Assembly (NCBI GenBank): GCA_024509875.1
Contig: JAMPIV010012204.1
Location: forward strand, 62,001 to 126,000
Origin: Oreohelix idahoensis
Lineage: Eukaryota > Mollusca > Gastropoda > Stylommatophora > Oreohelicidae
DNA: 64,000 bases
Direction of reading: 5' to 3'
Position 1 is the first letter of the stretch. Every line of letters starts with the position of its first letter. Of the stretch, positions 33,985 through 45,619 are shown one piece after another. The notes under the pieces are model-generated. The model ran no database searches, had not been told where the DNA came from, and worked only from the letters and a program-made list of their open reading frames with translations. The translations under genes were made by a program, and so were the position numbers.

Positions 33985-36386
33985 TGTCGTGAGAAATTAA
34001 ATCCACATATATAAATTAAAACGTAAATGTAAAGCCTAACAAATAACTTCAATAAAAGGAAAGAAGAATGGTAAAGAACAGTGCTGTCACAATGACTGTA
34101 CTCGAAATCCCCCTTGTTTTCTACTTCGTCTGCAAATTGTAACGTTTCACGTTGATAGTAAAAGCCTACTGCTTCAATACCCACTTTCTACGATAAAACG
34201 TGTACTGCCTTTCTAAGAAAAACCTTGAGATACGCAGCTGACCTAGATTTAAAATTCCATTCATGTCATTTTATACACTACGTTACCAAAAAAACGAAAG
34301 ACAGATGGACTAAAGATAGAAAGAAAGGGAGAGGCTGAAAGCCGGAACGCAGGCAATACTACCACAGTCGCGCGATACACAATTACTACCATCACGCGTG
34401 TAAGGCCACATGCACTAGCTTTTTTCAAATCGACAGTGATAAACAACACTACCCATACGAGAGTTAGTTTTTAAAAACCTGAAAATTCTTATTAGGAAAT
34501 ATGACATTATACTGGTTTACGTTTGAAAACATTACAGTACCCAGACACCACATCGTATTCGAAGTGAACAGGAGGTAGTAGAAAATGCATATTTTGAACG
34601 AAGCCACTTAGCTCCTTTAAATTTGTATATTTGGGTTCCTTAGGACTTGCTGACAAATAATATGTTAAACGTTACGCAAATAGTCTAGGAATTACCAAAG
34701 TATAGCCAAAAGAAATAGTGAGGGATGTCAGACAACACCCAAATCAGAATCGCTCAGTGGCAGATTTTCACCCCACCATGGTACGGGAAATGGGTCTCCA
34801 TGTTAAATCCGATTTGATTGGAGCGCAATAAATGTAAGGCTAAACACGATTAGTCGGGCTATAAATACTATCTTCTGTTGTCAGGGGAAACGGGAGGAGT
34901 ACTTTTTTTCAAACGATTGGGTAAACATGGCACGATTGGTTAGACCCGCGAATATAGTCAATCAGAGGCGTCAGGTCACCACCACATGTTCAAATAAACT
35001 TACTACAGAACCAGTGCGTTGAGCGCCAGTGCATATTTTTCTAAATAAAAGCCTGGGACATCGGCAGATCGAAATTGTGTTATATTCAGTGCCAGTCAAC
35101 GTAATTCTGTATTATTTCCATGAATTGTGGTAAGCTTGAAATATTTGATATCTTTTTAATGAAAATTGAATGTAAATTGATAATTTATGTCTGTATATAT
35201 GTGTGGTTCAGTAGCGAACATGAGGTAAAGCCTATATAGTGCTCCAGCCTGAACAGAAGGTGTCGGAGGAAAGTAAAACTACATGGAATTGCCAAACAGT
35301 ACACTGACACCTATATTATTGACTAGAAAGAAATAATGCTGGAATTGCAGAGGCGTGGTAACCATTAGGGAGGAATATACTGTTGAAAATTGTTTCAGAT
35401 GAAGATAGCAGTTGGCCTACCGCTCTGAACTCAGTGTTTGTTATGTATTGTGCTCAGTGTAGAAATAGAGTATAAATTGGTTCTGAAATAGGAGGTACAA
35501 CCTTCTTGTTTCAGGGACTGTGGTCCTAAAGTTATTGAGCAGCACCTGGTCAGAGCTTTGCTGAATCCAGAGGCGGACAGCATACTCCTTGGTCCATATA
35601 GCAAACAGTGAGGTGTCTCCAGAACACAGGGGAGCAATCGAGCAGAGGAGTCTTTTCCTGCCGCCATCACGAAAGATAAGCCTATGTGGCCAGCGGAGCT
35701 CAACATTATGTAACCCCATCTTAAACTGACATTGTATAAAAATAAGAGGGGAAATTAATTGTTTTAATGAACGGAACTGAGAACATCTCCAATACTAGTT
35801 CCAACAGAAACAAACACTTGAAGTCATGATGACAAATAACAACATAGCTTGAAAAAACAAAACCAGTATTACCTCATATTACCATTACACAACTGACACA
35901 CATAGGATAATATTAATAAGATATGTCACTACCAGATTCATATTGATAAATTCTGTACATATAACTTGTAATTAAAATTGATTGTGATTCCTGGTTCACT
36001 TTGTATTTGAATCAGGACACATATATATTAGTGACAGTAATTAATACATATTTATATTTGAAAATTTACCAGTGCCTCATTTAAGAATAGTCTTATAGAG
36101 TGTTAAATGTGTGTGAGTGTCACAGTGTTGTCACGTGTGGTAGAATAAATTAAATTGTTTATCTGTCTGTTGTTGTTGTGACTTACACTTCATCATATAC
36201 ATACCCTAGACATTCAACGTAGTCATCACAATATTCCAGAATAATTCTGACTGAGGTATAAATATGTGGTAGCAAGTAAGGTCATCTGTAATACACTACC
36301 CTTATTAGATACAGATACCTTCACAGCTGATCTCAGTCAGTACACTAAGTCCCCTATAAATATTTATAATATCCCACTTTACCACA
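33985..36386 (+). repeat. Element A 3' LTR, uninterrupted
   Basis: 2402 bp, TGTCGTGAG...TTACCACA. It shows the empty sites of both nested insertions found in the 5' LTR: the CATAC site near 36200, and ATAAT near 36366-36370. A TATA-like box (34860-34867) and AATAAA (35044-35049) are conserved. Two overlapping minus-strand frames (35431-35719) also occur in the 5' LTR at 15998-16286. Confidence 0.93.
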
Positions 36387-36391
36387 TATTT

Positions 36392-37605
36392 AGCGAAATC
36401 CAAGAAGAACAGTTTGGTTTCAGACGGAACAGTGGAACAAGAGAGGCAATATTTTGCCTAAGAAGATTAGCAGAAAAATATACAGAGGTCCAAAAAGTAT
36501 GTATATGTGCTTCATTGACTATAAGAAGGCTTTTGACAGAATCCATCATGAGAAGATAATTGAATGCCTCAAAGACATAGGTATTGATGGAAAAGATATA
36601 AGAATACTCAGTAACCTTTATTGGGAGCAAACTGCCACAGTAAGATCGGGAAGGAATTATTCACCATACATAGACATAAAAAGAGGTGTCAGACAAGGTT
36701 GTGTGCTGTCTCCCTGCCTATTTAATTTATACACCGAAAAAATTTTCAAACAGATAAGGAAATACCAGGACTGAACATCAGTGGAAGGTCAATAAACAAC
36801 CTTAGATATGCAGATGATACCGTGTTGTTAGCTGAAAGCGAACAGGAGTTACAAGAACTAGTGAAGCAAGTGAACAGTATAAGTCATGAATATGGACTCG
36901 ACATTAATATTGAGAAAACAAAAACTATGATAATTAGCAAAACAGACGATAAACCCACATTAAAGATAAGCGTAAATGGGAAAATCCTGGAACAAGTCAA
37001 GAGCTACGTATATCTTGGTCATATAATAACAGAAGATGGCAGATGTGAAACAGAAATCAAGAAGAGAATAGGAATGGCCAAAGCTACATTCAACAACATG
37101 AAACATATACTGACATCCAAACAGTTATCTCACAAATTAAAACTGAGAATCATAAAGTGTTATATATATTCTGCATTTCTGTATGGTGCAGAAACATGGA
37201 CGATGAATAAGCATTTGGAAGAAAGAATTGAGGCTCTTGAAATGTGGATATATAGAAGAATGGGGCGTATCTCATGGAAAAAGATGAAAACAAATAAGGA
37301 GGTCCTAGAAAATCTAGGTATGAAAAGAGAACTAATGAGAGAGGTCAAAGTTCGACAGCTAAAATACTTTGGCCACATAAAAAGGCATAACACCTTGCAG
37401 AAGACCATAACAGAAGGGAGAGTTGAAGGCAAACGTGCAAGGGGAAGACAGCGCTATAAGTGGGAAGATAACATCAAGAGATGGACGGGAAAGAGTCTAT
37501 CAGAGTGTACCACCAAGACAAGAGACAGAAGACGTTGGAGATCCATTACAGCCAACCTTCGTTGTGGAGATGGCAACTGATGATGATGATGAGTATGCAA
37601 GATAA
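36392..37605 (+). pseudogene. RTE/BovB-like LINE reverse transcriptase, 3' part
   Basis: Continuation of the LINE at 14280-14551. Blocks: SEIQEEQFGFRRNSGTREAI, then after a frameshift near 36490 MYMCFIDYKKAFDRI (RT palm), GVRQGCVLSPCLFNLY, and after a second frameshift near 36770 INNLRYADDTVLLAESEQE with the catalytic YADD. The C-terminal tail has FLYGAETWTMNK, MGRISWKKM, QLKYFGHIKRH and EGKRARGRQRYKWEDNIKRW. The 252-codon frame at 36822-37580 is intact. The 3' end is followed by TGATGATGATGATGAG, a short trinucleotide tail typical of RTE-type LINEs. It would reverse-transcribe its own RNA at a nicked target; two frameshifts and 5' truncation make it dead. Confidence 0.88.
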
Positions 37606-38577
37606 GTGAGAGTGAAAGAGCAGAATGTCAGACGGACCTGCCCGCCCAATTCTTAACCCTTTGAAAATGAAGTTCGTTCGTTCGTATGTTTTTATTTGTT
37701 TTATTTACGGGGGTTGGGGTATCAAGTTATGATCCGCCCCCACCAAATACTTTATTTAAGTACGCCTCTGCCCTATAGTACGCTTCGAATCATAGCCAGA
37801 CATGATAAAGACTCAGTTTAAAAATAATTCTTCGCTACCTTTGAAGTGTTTGTCACCTTGACGTAAAGTAACTCTCGGTGCCTTTTTGTGTGTGCGTGTG
37901 CGTCTGCGTCTGATACTACTGTCTCGAGCAGTATAACGTCTAGTGTCTATTAATGTTCTGATGATTTATTAGCCTTGAACGGCTGTAAGACGAACTAACT
38001 TTGTCTCTGTGCGTTGTTTGTGTGATGTTGTAAAAAGAGAACCTATTCTTCGATTTTAAAAGGTGCATTTTTGCGTCTTTACGATTTCAAAAAGTGCCTT
38101 TTTACGTCATCAGTCGAAGTGATTAATTATGCTGTCGAATTCATGAAGTCATAAGCCACTCCCAAGCCGTCTTTTGTTGGAACTGTGAAGAAATAAATGC
38201 ATAACAGCAAACAATAAATAGCGGTAAAAACTTGTTTTAATAGAAAATAGGCCTCGTGGCCTTGAATCAGGCAGACCTAATTACTTGGCCTTGGAACTGT
38301 TTCAGTAAAAAAAAAAAAAACGAAAAATAGGTAAAACTTAACATAGCAAGTAATAATAAATCAAAACCCGGATCTAAACTGTTTTTGTTTTATCTGAGCG
38401 CCTAATACGGTGACGCTAGAGGAAGGAGGAGATGGGGTTCAGTGTCTTTTGAAAAGGGACTTGACGTGGTGACAAGGACCTAAATTTCTCCCCCACCCCT
38501 TTCCCTTCCCACCCTAGCACATCTGCCCAGCCATTTGGTTAAGACAGGTCAGTGTGACACACTCCAGGCCAACGATC
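37606..38577. other. No recognisable gene
   Basis: Unique-looking DNA. A short tandem duplication (CGATTTTAAAAGGTGCATTT and a diverged second copy) lies at about 38048-38107, and a 14-base A run near 38310. Confidence 0.45.
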
Positions 38578-38585
38578 GTGTAGAG

Positions 38586-39507
38586 CAGTGGTTCTCAGTG
38601 TGGGCCATGTAGTCTCCAGAGGACCGGGCCATATTTCTAGGGGGTCACATTAAGTGCCATATTTCTAGGGGTCACAGTAAGTGCCATATTTCTAGGGGTC
38701 ACAGTAAGTGCCATATTTCTAGGGGTCACAGTAAGTGCCATATTTCTAGGGTCACAGTAAGCGCCATATTTCTAGGGGGTCACAGTAAGTGCCATATTTC
38801 TAGGGGGTCACAGTAAGTGCCATATTTCTAGGGGGTCACAGTAAGTGCCATATTTCTAGGGGTCACAGTAAGTGTCATATTTTTAGGGGTCACAGTAAAC
38901 GCCATATTTCTAGGGGTCACAGTAAGTGCCATATTTCTAGGGGTCACAGTAAGCGCCATATTTCTAGGGGTCACAGTAAGTGCCATATTTCTAGGGGTCA
39001 CAGTAAGTGCCATATTTGTAGGGGTCACAGTAAGCGCCATATTTCTAGGGGGTCACAGTAAGCACCATATTTCTAGGGGGTCATTGTAAGTGCCATATTT
39101 CTAGGGGTCACAGTAAGTGCCGTATTTCTCGGGAGCCGCAGTAAGTGCCCAATTTCTAGGTGGGGGGCCCACAATAAGTTTCTGAGGTTGCCACCCAAAC
39201 TTAACTTTAAGTACCAATTATTAGAATCTTTTCTGTTTGCAGGCCTTATGCTGCTGCTAGACATGTTATGTTCTTAAGAATTGTGTTTGCTATTACACAA
39301 TTATGTCTGAACATAATTCATCGTTTTTGCTCGCTACTGCAAATACTTTTTTTTATATGATACAATTTAGATTAATAAACAGTGCAGATGGTAAAGTACC
39401 TTTTTCCCAGCTAACCGCGAGAATGGGGGAGGGGGGGGGGTCACACAGGTCAATGAGGCTTAGAAAGGGGGGCCATGAGCAACAAAAAAAAAGGTTGCGA
39501 ACCCCTG
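38586..39507. mobile_element. hAT-like non-autonomous element containing a minisatellite
   Basis: It is flanked by a perfect 8-bp duplication GTGTAGAG (38578-38585 and 39508-39515), the hallmark target size of hAT transposons. Short terminal inverted repeats are CAGTGGTTCTCAG at the left and CAGGGGTTCGCAA (reverse complement of 39495-39507) at the right. There is no transposase frame. About 550 of its 922 bp is a 27-28-bp tandem array. It would have been moved by a transposase made elsewhere. Confidence 0.82.
38628..39180. repeat. 27-28-bp minisatellite, about 20 copies
   Basis: The unit is AGTAAGTGCCATATTTCTAG plus GGGTCAC, with GGGG/GGGGG length variation. It lies wholly inside the hAT-like element and fades at both edges. 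Reading frames such as MALTVTPRN repeats on the minus strand (38828-39264) are artefacts of the period. Confidence 0.92.
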
Positions 39508-39515
39508 GTGTAGAG

Positions 39516-41273
39516 AGGTGATTTCCATACTAAAAAAAAAGGGGGGGGGAGGCGATGGATTGTCAAAGGGCAAGGGGCTTGGGGTTGAAAGGAAAGAAAA
39601 GTATCGGTTAAGAAAATACATTTATCCACAATGAGCCTGTGCAAAAAATACCTTATTATTTTTTTTTTTTTTATAAAAGAATAGGGCCATTTTTTATTAA
39701 GAATTTAATGGGGCCGCGCTACTGGGGGGCCAGGGGAAGCGGGGGTTAGGGGAAGGGGTAAGCGGGGGGAGGGTTCGGAGAGGGGAGCCCCAGCTAACGA
39801 CGGCGAAGGGAGCGGGGGGGGGGAGTCGGGGACTGGGGGAGTGGGTGGGACGGTGGTACACGAAGGTGGGAGGGGGGCGGAGCGCCGAAGGGGGCGGGAG
39901 GGGGGGGGGGGCAGTGGCGAGCGGCCAACAAAAAAAAATAGGTTTTGTTTTTATTGCAATGGCCCTGTGTGGATAGCGGGGGAAGGGTGGGGGATTTTCC
40001 CAGTACTAAAAAAAAAAAAAAAGGGGGGGGGAGCAGGTGAGGGCGAGGGGGGGAATTTTATTGGCCGGTCCAAAGGGGCAAAGGGGCGCTTTAGGGGGTG
40101 CGGTATTTTTTTATTTGAAAAGGGCGGGGCGGCAAAAAAAAGTTTAATCCCGGTTTTTTTTTTAAAAGGAAAAAAAAAATAAAATACCATTTTTATCCTT
40201 ACAATAGGAGGAACATAAATGTTTACGCGGTTTAAGCGGTTTTCCCCCCCTCCCTGACAAGTCACCCCCCTTTTTACAAAGGAGGACTCCAATTAAAAAA
40301 CGGTTTTTTAAATAAAAATTATCACCGGGAAAAAAAACGTTGCCTTCTTTTGGGCGTGTTTGTTTTGGAAATTTGCACCCCTTGTTTTTTTTTTTTTTTT
40401 TTTCGGGTGTTTTTTGTTTTTATGTGTTTAAATTATCAAACGCCCACCCTTTGGGTTTGTTGGTTTATTTTCTTTTTTTGTGTTTTTTGTTCTTTTTTTG
40501 TTATTTTCCTGTTTTATTCACAAAATAACCCGAAATTCAGAAAATTTTGTTTTTCCCCTCCGTTTTTATTTGTATTTCAAGTTTGTATTCCCCCCTTATA
40601 TTTTTCAAAAATTCTAATTTTAACCCCCAAGTTTGTTATTGTGGTTTAGTATTGGTTTTGAATTTATTTTGTCCTGTTCAAAAACATTGCAATAACGATT
40701 TTTAAAATTGCTTTTTTTCCCTTACAAGTCCCGTACAAACACTGACCCCTCCCCAAACGATCCCAAATTTTCTGGAACATCAATGATTTATTTGCTTCTT
40801 TCTTTCCTTTAAGTACAAAAAGTGGGGGGGTTTTCAACCCCTTGGATAAATATGGCTACAATTATAGTAGATTCGTCCCCCCCCTAGAAGGGGCCCTATT
40901 TCTATCTCCATTTTTTTTTTCCAAGGAATGGGGTAAACTCAGGTTTGGGGGGGGATGTGCCAAATAGGTGATTTGCCTGTGCCTCATATGTTGCGCATCT
41001 ATTATTACTAGTAAGTAAACCGTCAAGAAGAGACGACAGAACTATAGAGAACCATTTATGTCTCATGCTCTCGGAATAGCATCATTTCTCCTGTATTCGT
41101 TTTCTTCCTTTCCATTTTCTTTCAATTTTTAGATTTCTACCGATCAAGTTAACCCGTCAACACACACAGCCACTTGAAAACCGTAATTAACACAAACTGA
41201 AGACAGAAATAAAAAAAATTGAAAAGCAAACTCTAACCAATGGAGTGGAAGAAGAAAGAAAAATAGAAGGTAA
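39516..41273. other. Homopolymer-rich, low-quality-looking sequence
   Basis: There are many long runs of G, A, T and C (for example 39540-40040 and 40380-40520), with purine-rich blocks followed by T-rich blocks. Open frames here are composed of G/R or F residues and have no motif. From about 40960 to 41273 composition becomes normal but nothing is recognisable. Confidence 0.55.
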
Positions 41274-41278
41274 TAAGC

Positions 41279-43318
41279 TGTCATGAAATATTCTAATCCA
41301 CATATATAAATTATTAGGTAAATATGAAGCCTAACAAATGAAAAAACATAAAGAAAGAAAGATGCAATGGTAAAAAATGACTAGTGCTGGGACTTTAAGG
41401 GAATGTTACTTCGAAGAATCCCCCCCCCCCCTTGTTGTGTTTTTTTTTTTTTTATTCTGCTCTGCTTCGTCTGCGCAAATTGTAACGCTTTCCTACGTTG
41501 AAAAAAAAAATTTAGTAAAAGCTTTACTGTAGTAAAATAACCCGCTTTCTTCAAATGAAGCGTGTGCTGAGCATTTTCTAAAAAAACATTGAGACGTACT
41601 GCGTAATGACCTAAATTTAAATCCTAACATTAATTTACTAATTACGTTACCCCAAACACACAACTCGCGCCCCCCACACCGAACGCCCCAGAATTGCCCA
41701 CCCTTGTGCAATGCGAGCGGGGCGGGTGCTGACAATCAGGACAAAACAAACCAAACGCAAGCAACAAACCTACGCGACGCGGCCTATAATTACCAATGCT
41801 GGCCTCACGCCGTGTAAGTCAACAAGCACTACTATTTCAGACTGGACATTGAAACAATACACCTACCCTTCCCAGAGTTAGGTTATATAAATCAATAACA
41901 ACAAACTCTTATTTATGAAAACGCACATCATTAGATGGGTTTTACGTTTTGAATAACACAACCTGACAACAGAATAAACCCAGACCAAAACAGCACATCT
42001 TCGACAACAGATGTAGAAGAAAATTGCATATTTTGAAACGCCGCCCACGTAAGCTCCTTTAAATTAAGTAATTTTTGGGTTTTCCCTTCAGGGCAATTGG
42101 CTGGACTTGACAATTATAATGTAAAAACGTTTACCGCAATAGTCCAGGTAAATAAATAAATGTCCAGGATACCCAAATTAATAAAATTATTGGGGAGCCT
42201 ACAGCATAAATATAAAATCCAGCATTATTGAATGTGCCTGACTAAATCTATTCAATCCATCCATTTCTGCTCATCGAATAAATCTATTTTTTTTTTTTTT
42301 TTTAACGTGTTTGAACAAAAATTTACGTTACAGAAAATAGCCTTACCAGGTAAACTTTCTCAATAATAATGATTGGTGGCGCTAACAAATGAAAAAGCCT
42401 AACCACGATATATGGTCTGGGGGCCGCTATTACATTACTATCTTGGTTGTTTGGGGAGACGGGTAAAAGAATAAGATAACCATATTTTTTCAAACACACT
42501 ATGTCCGAAAAACGTGGCTCCCATGCGGCCAGTCTCGGCGCAAGATATAAAACAACACTCACAACTCCGTGGTCTTGATGGTACATACAGAGCAGCACCT
42601 GTGTCAGAGCTTTGCTGAATCCAGAGTCGGACAGCATACTCCTTGGTCTTTTTAGCTATCAGTGAGGTGTCTCCTGAGCCCCAGAGGAGAATTCGAGCAG
42701 AGGAGTCCTTTCCTGCCGCCATCACTCAAGATAAGCTAGAAGTTTGGCCAGCTGAGCTCAACATTATGTCCCCTCATCTTTGAAATAACTTTGTAAAAAT
42801 GTAACTATTCAGAGGGGAATTTACTACACAACTGACACACATAGAACATTTGTAATAATATATGTCACTACAATATATTCATATTAAATACATTCTGTAC
42901 ATAACTTGTAATTTAAATTGATTGTGATTCCTGGTTCCCTTGTAGTTGAATCAGGACACATATTCATTCATGCCAGTAATGAATACATATTGTTATTTGA
43001 AAGTTTATCAGTGACTCTTTTAAGATATCTTTGTAGAGTGTTATATGTATGTGAGTGTCACAGTGTTGTCAAGAGTAGTGGATTAAATTAAATTGTTTAT
43101 CTGTCTGTTGTTGTGACTTACACTTCACCATACTCATACCCTAGACACATAACGTAGCATCACACTATTCCAGAATAATTCTGACTGAGATAGATATGTG
43201 GTAGCAAGTAAGGTTATCTATAATACACTACTCTTAATAGATATAGATACCTTCACAGCTGATCTCAGTCAGTACACTAAGTCCCCTATAAATATTTATA
43301 ACATCCCACTTCACCACA
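41279..43318 (+). repeat. Element D 5' LTR
   Basis: About 2040 bp, starting TGTCATGAAATATTCTAATCC and ending CATCCCACTTCACCACA. It is shorter than the 2413-bp solo LTR of the same family and carries homopolymer expansions. The primer-binding site TGGGGTCTCGCTC follows at 43324. Confidence 0.85.
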
Positions 43319-43323
43319 TATAT

Positions 43324-43342
43324 TGGGGTCTCGCTCTTGGGA
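43324..43342 (+). promoter_or_regulatory. Primer-binding site of element D
   Basis: TGGGGTCTCGCTCTTGGGA begins five bases after the LTR end. Its first 13 bases are identical to the site in A. Confidence 0.6.
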
Positions 43343-43524
43343 TTTTGAATCTTTCCCTATTAAAAATATTGGGGGTAATTCACTTCAGGGAATATAAGAA
43401 TTAAAAGGTATCCTTGGGTGGAATTAAATAAGGTTGAGCTCACGGTGCCTGTGTTGTCCATTAGATAATAGAATTTAGAGACTGAATTGTTGGTTAGACA
43501 TTGTATAAATTTACCTGATAGACA

Positions 43525-44790
43525 ATGGCGGACCTGGCCAAATTTCGATCTGCTGCGGTTCAGACTGCAAAAGAGTTAGGATTAGATGGGCAAGTTATGG
43601 TTGCCTATGTCACGACGGAATGTGACAAATTTATTGAACGCGAAGAAAGAAGATTGAAGCCGAAAGAAAGTTAGAGGCTGAAAGGGAAATTAAGAAGTTA
43701 CAATTTGAAGCTGAGGCTGAGACTAAGAGGTTGCAGATTGAGGCTGAGAGGCTAAGAGGTTGCATTGAAGAGGCAGAAAGAGAAGCAAAAAATTGGCTGC
43801 AGAAAGAGAAGAAGAAGAAAATTAGCTGCAGAAAGGAAGAGAAGAAATTAGCTGCAGAAAGAGAAGAGAAGAGATTAGCTGCAGAAAAGGGAAGCAGAAT
43901 TAGCTGCAGAAAGGGAAGCAGAAAAAGAGATTACAAAGGGAACATGAGTTACGACTAAGGGAGTTTGAGTTTCAAGGCCATGCTCCTGAAAATGGTGCCA
44001 GTCCCTTTGCCTCTGATGCTACTACTCAGGGAGCCTCAACCTCAGCTATGAATTTTCATTTAGATCATTTTGTTGAGAAAGACGATGATATAGAGAGAGC
44101 TACCTAAATAGGTATGAACTATTAGCTACCACGTATGGGTTAGAGAGAGAAAGGTGGAGCTTAAAGTTATCTCAGGGACTTCGTGGGGCAGCTTATGAAG
44201 TTTTTTTTGCAAAAATGAGCAGAGGTGATCAGGAAAATTATGACATGCTAAAGCAGGCTCTTTTGTTAAGGTATGAAAAGAATGCAGAATTTTATAGGAA
44301 AAAATTTAGGAATGCTAAACTACTGTCAGGTGAAACCTATCACCAGTTCTCTGCACGAATAGAGACATACTTGGAGAAATGGACTTCTCTGGGGAAAACC
44401 CAAGATCTTAAGGAAATGGTCCTTATAGAGCAATTAAGAGAGTCCATGGCTCCAGACCTGAGAAAGTTTCTCATGGAAACAAGGTGCAGAGAGGCTGGGT
44501 GAGTTGCTAAATGTTGCTGAAAGGTATCAAGCAGCTCAAGCAGAGGTAACAGGTAATAAAAAGAAACAAGTGGATAACTTTAGGGCACCACAGAACTTTA
44601 ATAAATTTGATCCTAGGGATCAAAATAAAGGTAAGCACCAATTTGATAGGCCACGGTATGAAAATAAAAAAATATTCCCACAATTCGATGAAAGGAAATA
44701 TGATGAAAGAAAATCTTTCAACCAAGGAAAAAAGGTGGTGTAAAAATTGTCAGATGGACAATCATGACACTGACCGTTGCAGAAGGAAAC
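43525..44790 (+). pseudogene. Element D Gag, frameshifted
   Basis: The start codon and first residues (MADLAKFRSAAV...) align with A and B. The coiled coil, Gag core (frame 44215-44502 with MSRGDQENYDMLKQALLLRY) and CCHC knuckle (WCKNCQMDNHDTDRC) are present but spread over several frames. Breaks compared with A include a deletion near 43655, extra bases near 44095, an expanded T run near 44205 and an extra A near 44478. Right after the knuckle (CRRKP) the sequence jumps to YMATLQVRS, so the segment that encodes the protease in A (about 28270-28655) is absent. Confidence 0.85.
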
Positions 44791-45619
44791 CTGTGTATAT
44801 GGCAACCCTTCAGGTCAGGTCGACCTCAAGACAGGAGGAGGATATTATGTTAGATACCACTCCAGAAGAGATGATGAAGGCACAGGCTGGGGATAAAACA
44901 CTCAAGCCTTGTTTCAGAAAATTGTCAACTTGTCATACAACTCCAGGCAAGGGAGATTTTTACATGAAAAACAAGTTGATGTATAGGAAGACTGGAGCTA
45001 GATCCAAAGGTCACGGACAGCTGGTTCTTCCAAAAAGATACAGGACAGAATTAATAAGGAGCCTACATGTGAAACCAGATGGGGACCATGAGAAGATAGG
45101 TACCATCATTCAAAAGGTGGCTCACAATTATTATTGGCCCAAAGCAAGATGGGACATTGAGAATTTTGTAGAAAGGTGTAGCATAGCACATGAGGGAACA
45201 CCCACAAGTGGGAACATGGATCAGGACCTGGACACGCCACGGGGCAAAATTAGGCCTGATAATAAAAAAAAAAATAGATTTGATAAAGTGGACCAAATGG
45301 AATGGGAAGCCCCTTTTCACGGACAAGCTTCACTTAACTGTTTTACAATGGCCACTATGCGGAGAGTGCAAAAAGATGGCTTACCCCAGGATAAGCCGAA
45401 AATCCCTCAATCGGACTTAAACAAACTGGAGGAAGAGGATGTAGAGAGGAAATCTCTCATCAAGAATTTTAAGTGGGGAGAAAGCCCCAAAAGAATTTGT
45501 AGCGGTCGTTTTGTGAATGATAATTCTGGGAGGAAAAATCATCACTATAAAGCTTCGAGTGGAAGAGACCATACCGGTGCATGGACAAATAGGTCCACAC
45601 AATTAAAGGTCCATATGTA
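44790..45619 (+). pseudogene. Element D integrase-region replacement
   Basis: The open frame that contains this segment runs 44607-45620 with no stop. It starts like the integrase linker of A (MMKAQAGDKTLKPCFRKL, FYMKNKLMYRKTGARSKGHG, QLVLPKRYRTELI). It then diverges into LHVKPDGDHEKIG...VAHNYYWPKARWDIENFVERC, which resembles the H2C2 domain of other Ty3/gypsy integrases, but the CxxC pair is incomplete. The remainder (about 45200-45619), charged and Asn/Lys-rich, matches nothing in A or B. The catalytic D, D and E motifs are missing. It is either a domain swap with another element or a filler after deletion. I assign no function. Confidence 0.6.

Larger units (their letters stand above)
14552..36386 (+). 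mobile_element. LTR retrotransposon A, Gmr1-like Ty3/gypsy, with nested insertions
   Basis: Element A lies inside the RTE-like LINE. Both LTRs begin TGTCGTGAG and end TTACCACA and are 2402 bp each once nested insertions are removed (5': 14552-16771, 17884-18049 and 26881-26896; 3': 33985-36386). They differ at only about fifteen positions by eye. Internal order: PBS, Gag with protease, integrase, then RT and RNase H, then PPT. Integrase upstream of RT is the pol order of Gmr1-type elements. It is inactive: in-frame stops at 28692 and 29067, a solo LTR in pol (29593-32005), and element B in the 5' LTR. Flanking 5-mers (TAGAC / TATTT) do not match. Confidence 0.9.

Noticed and set aside
38628..39180. 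CRISPR-like array
   Set aside because: Units are contiguous with no unique spacers, and the context is eukaryotic. The same holds for 4667-5470 and 2641-2900.
38828..39264. Minus-strand repeats of MALTVTPRN
   Set aside because: Artefact of the 27-bp minisatellite inside the hAT-like element.
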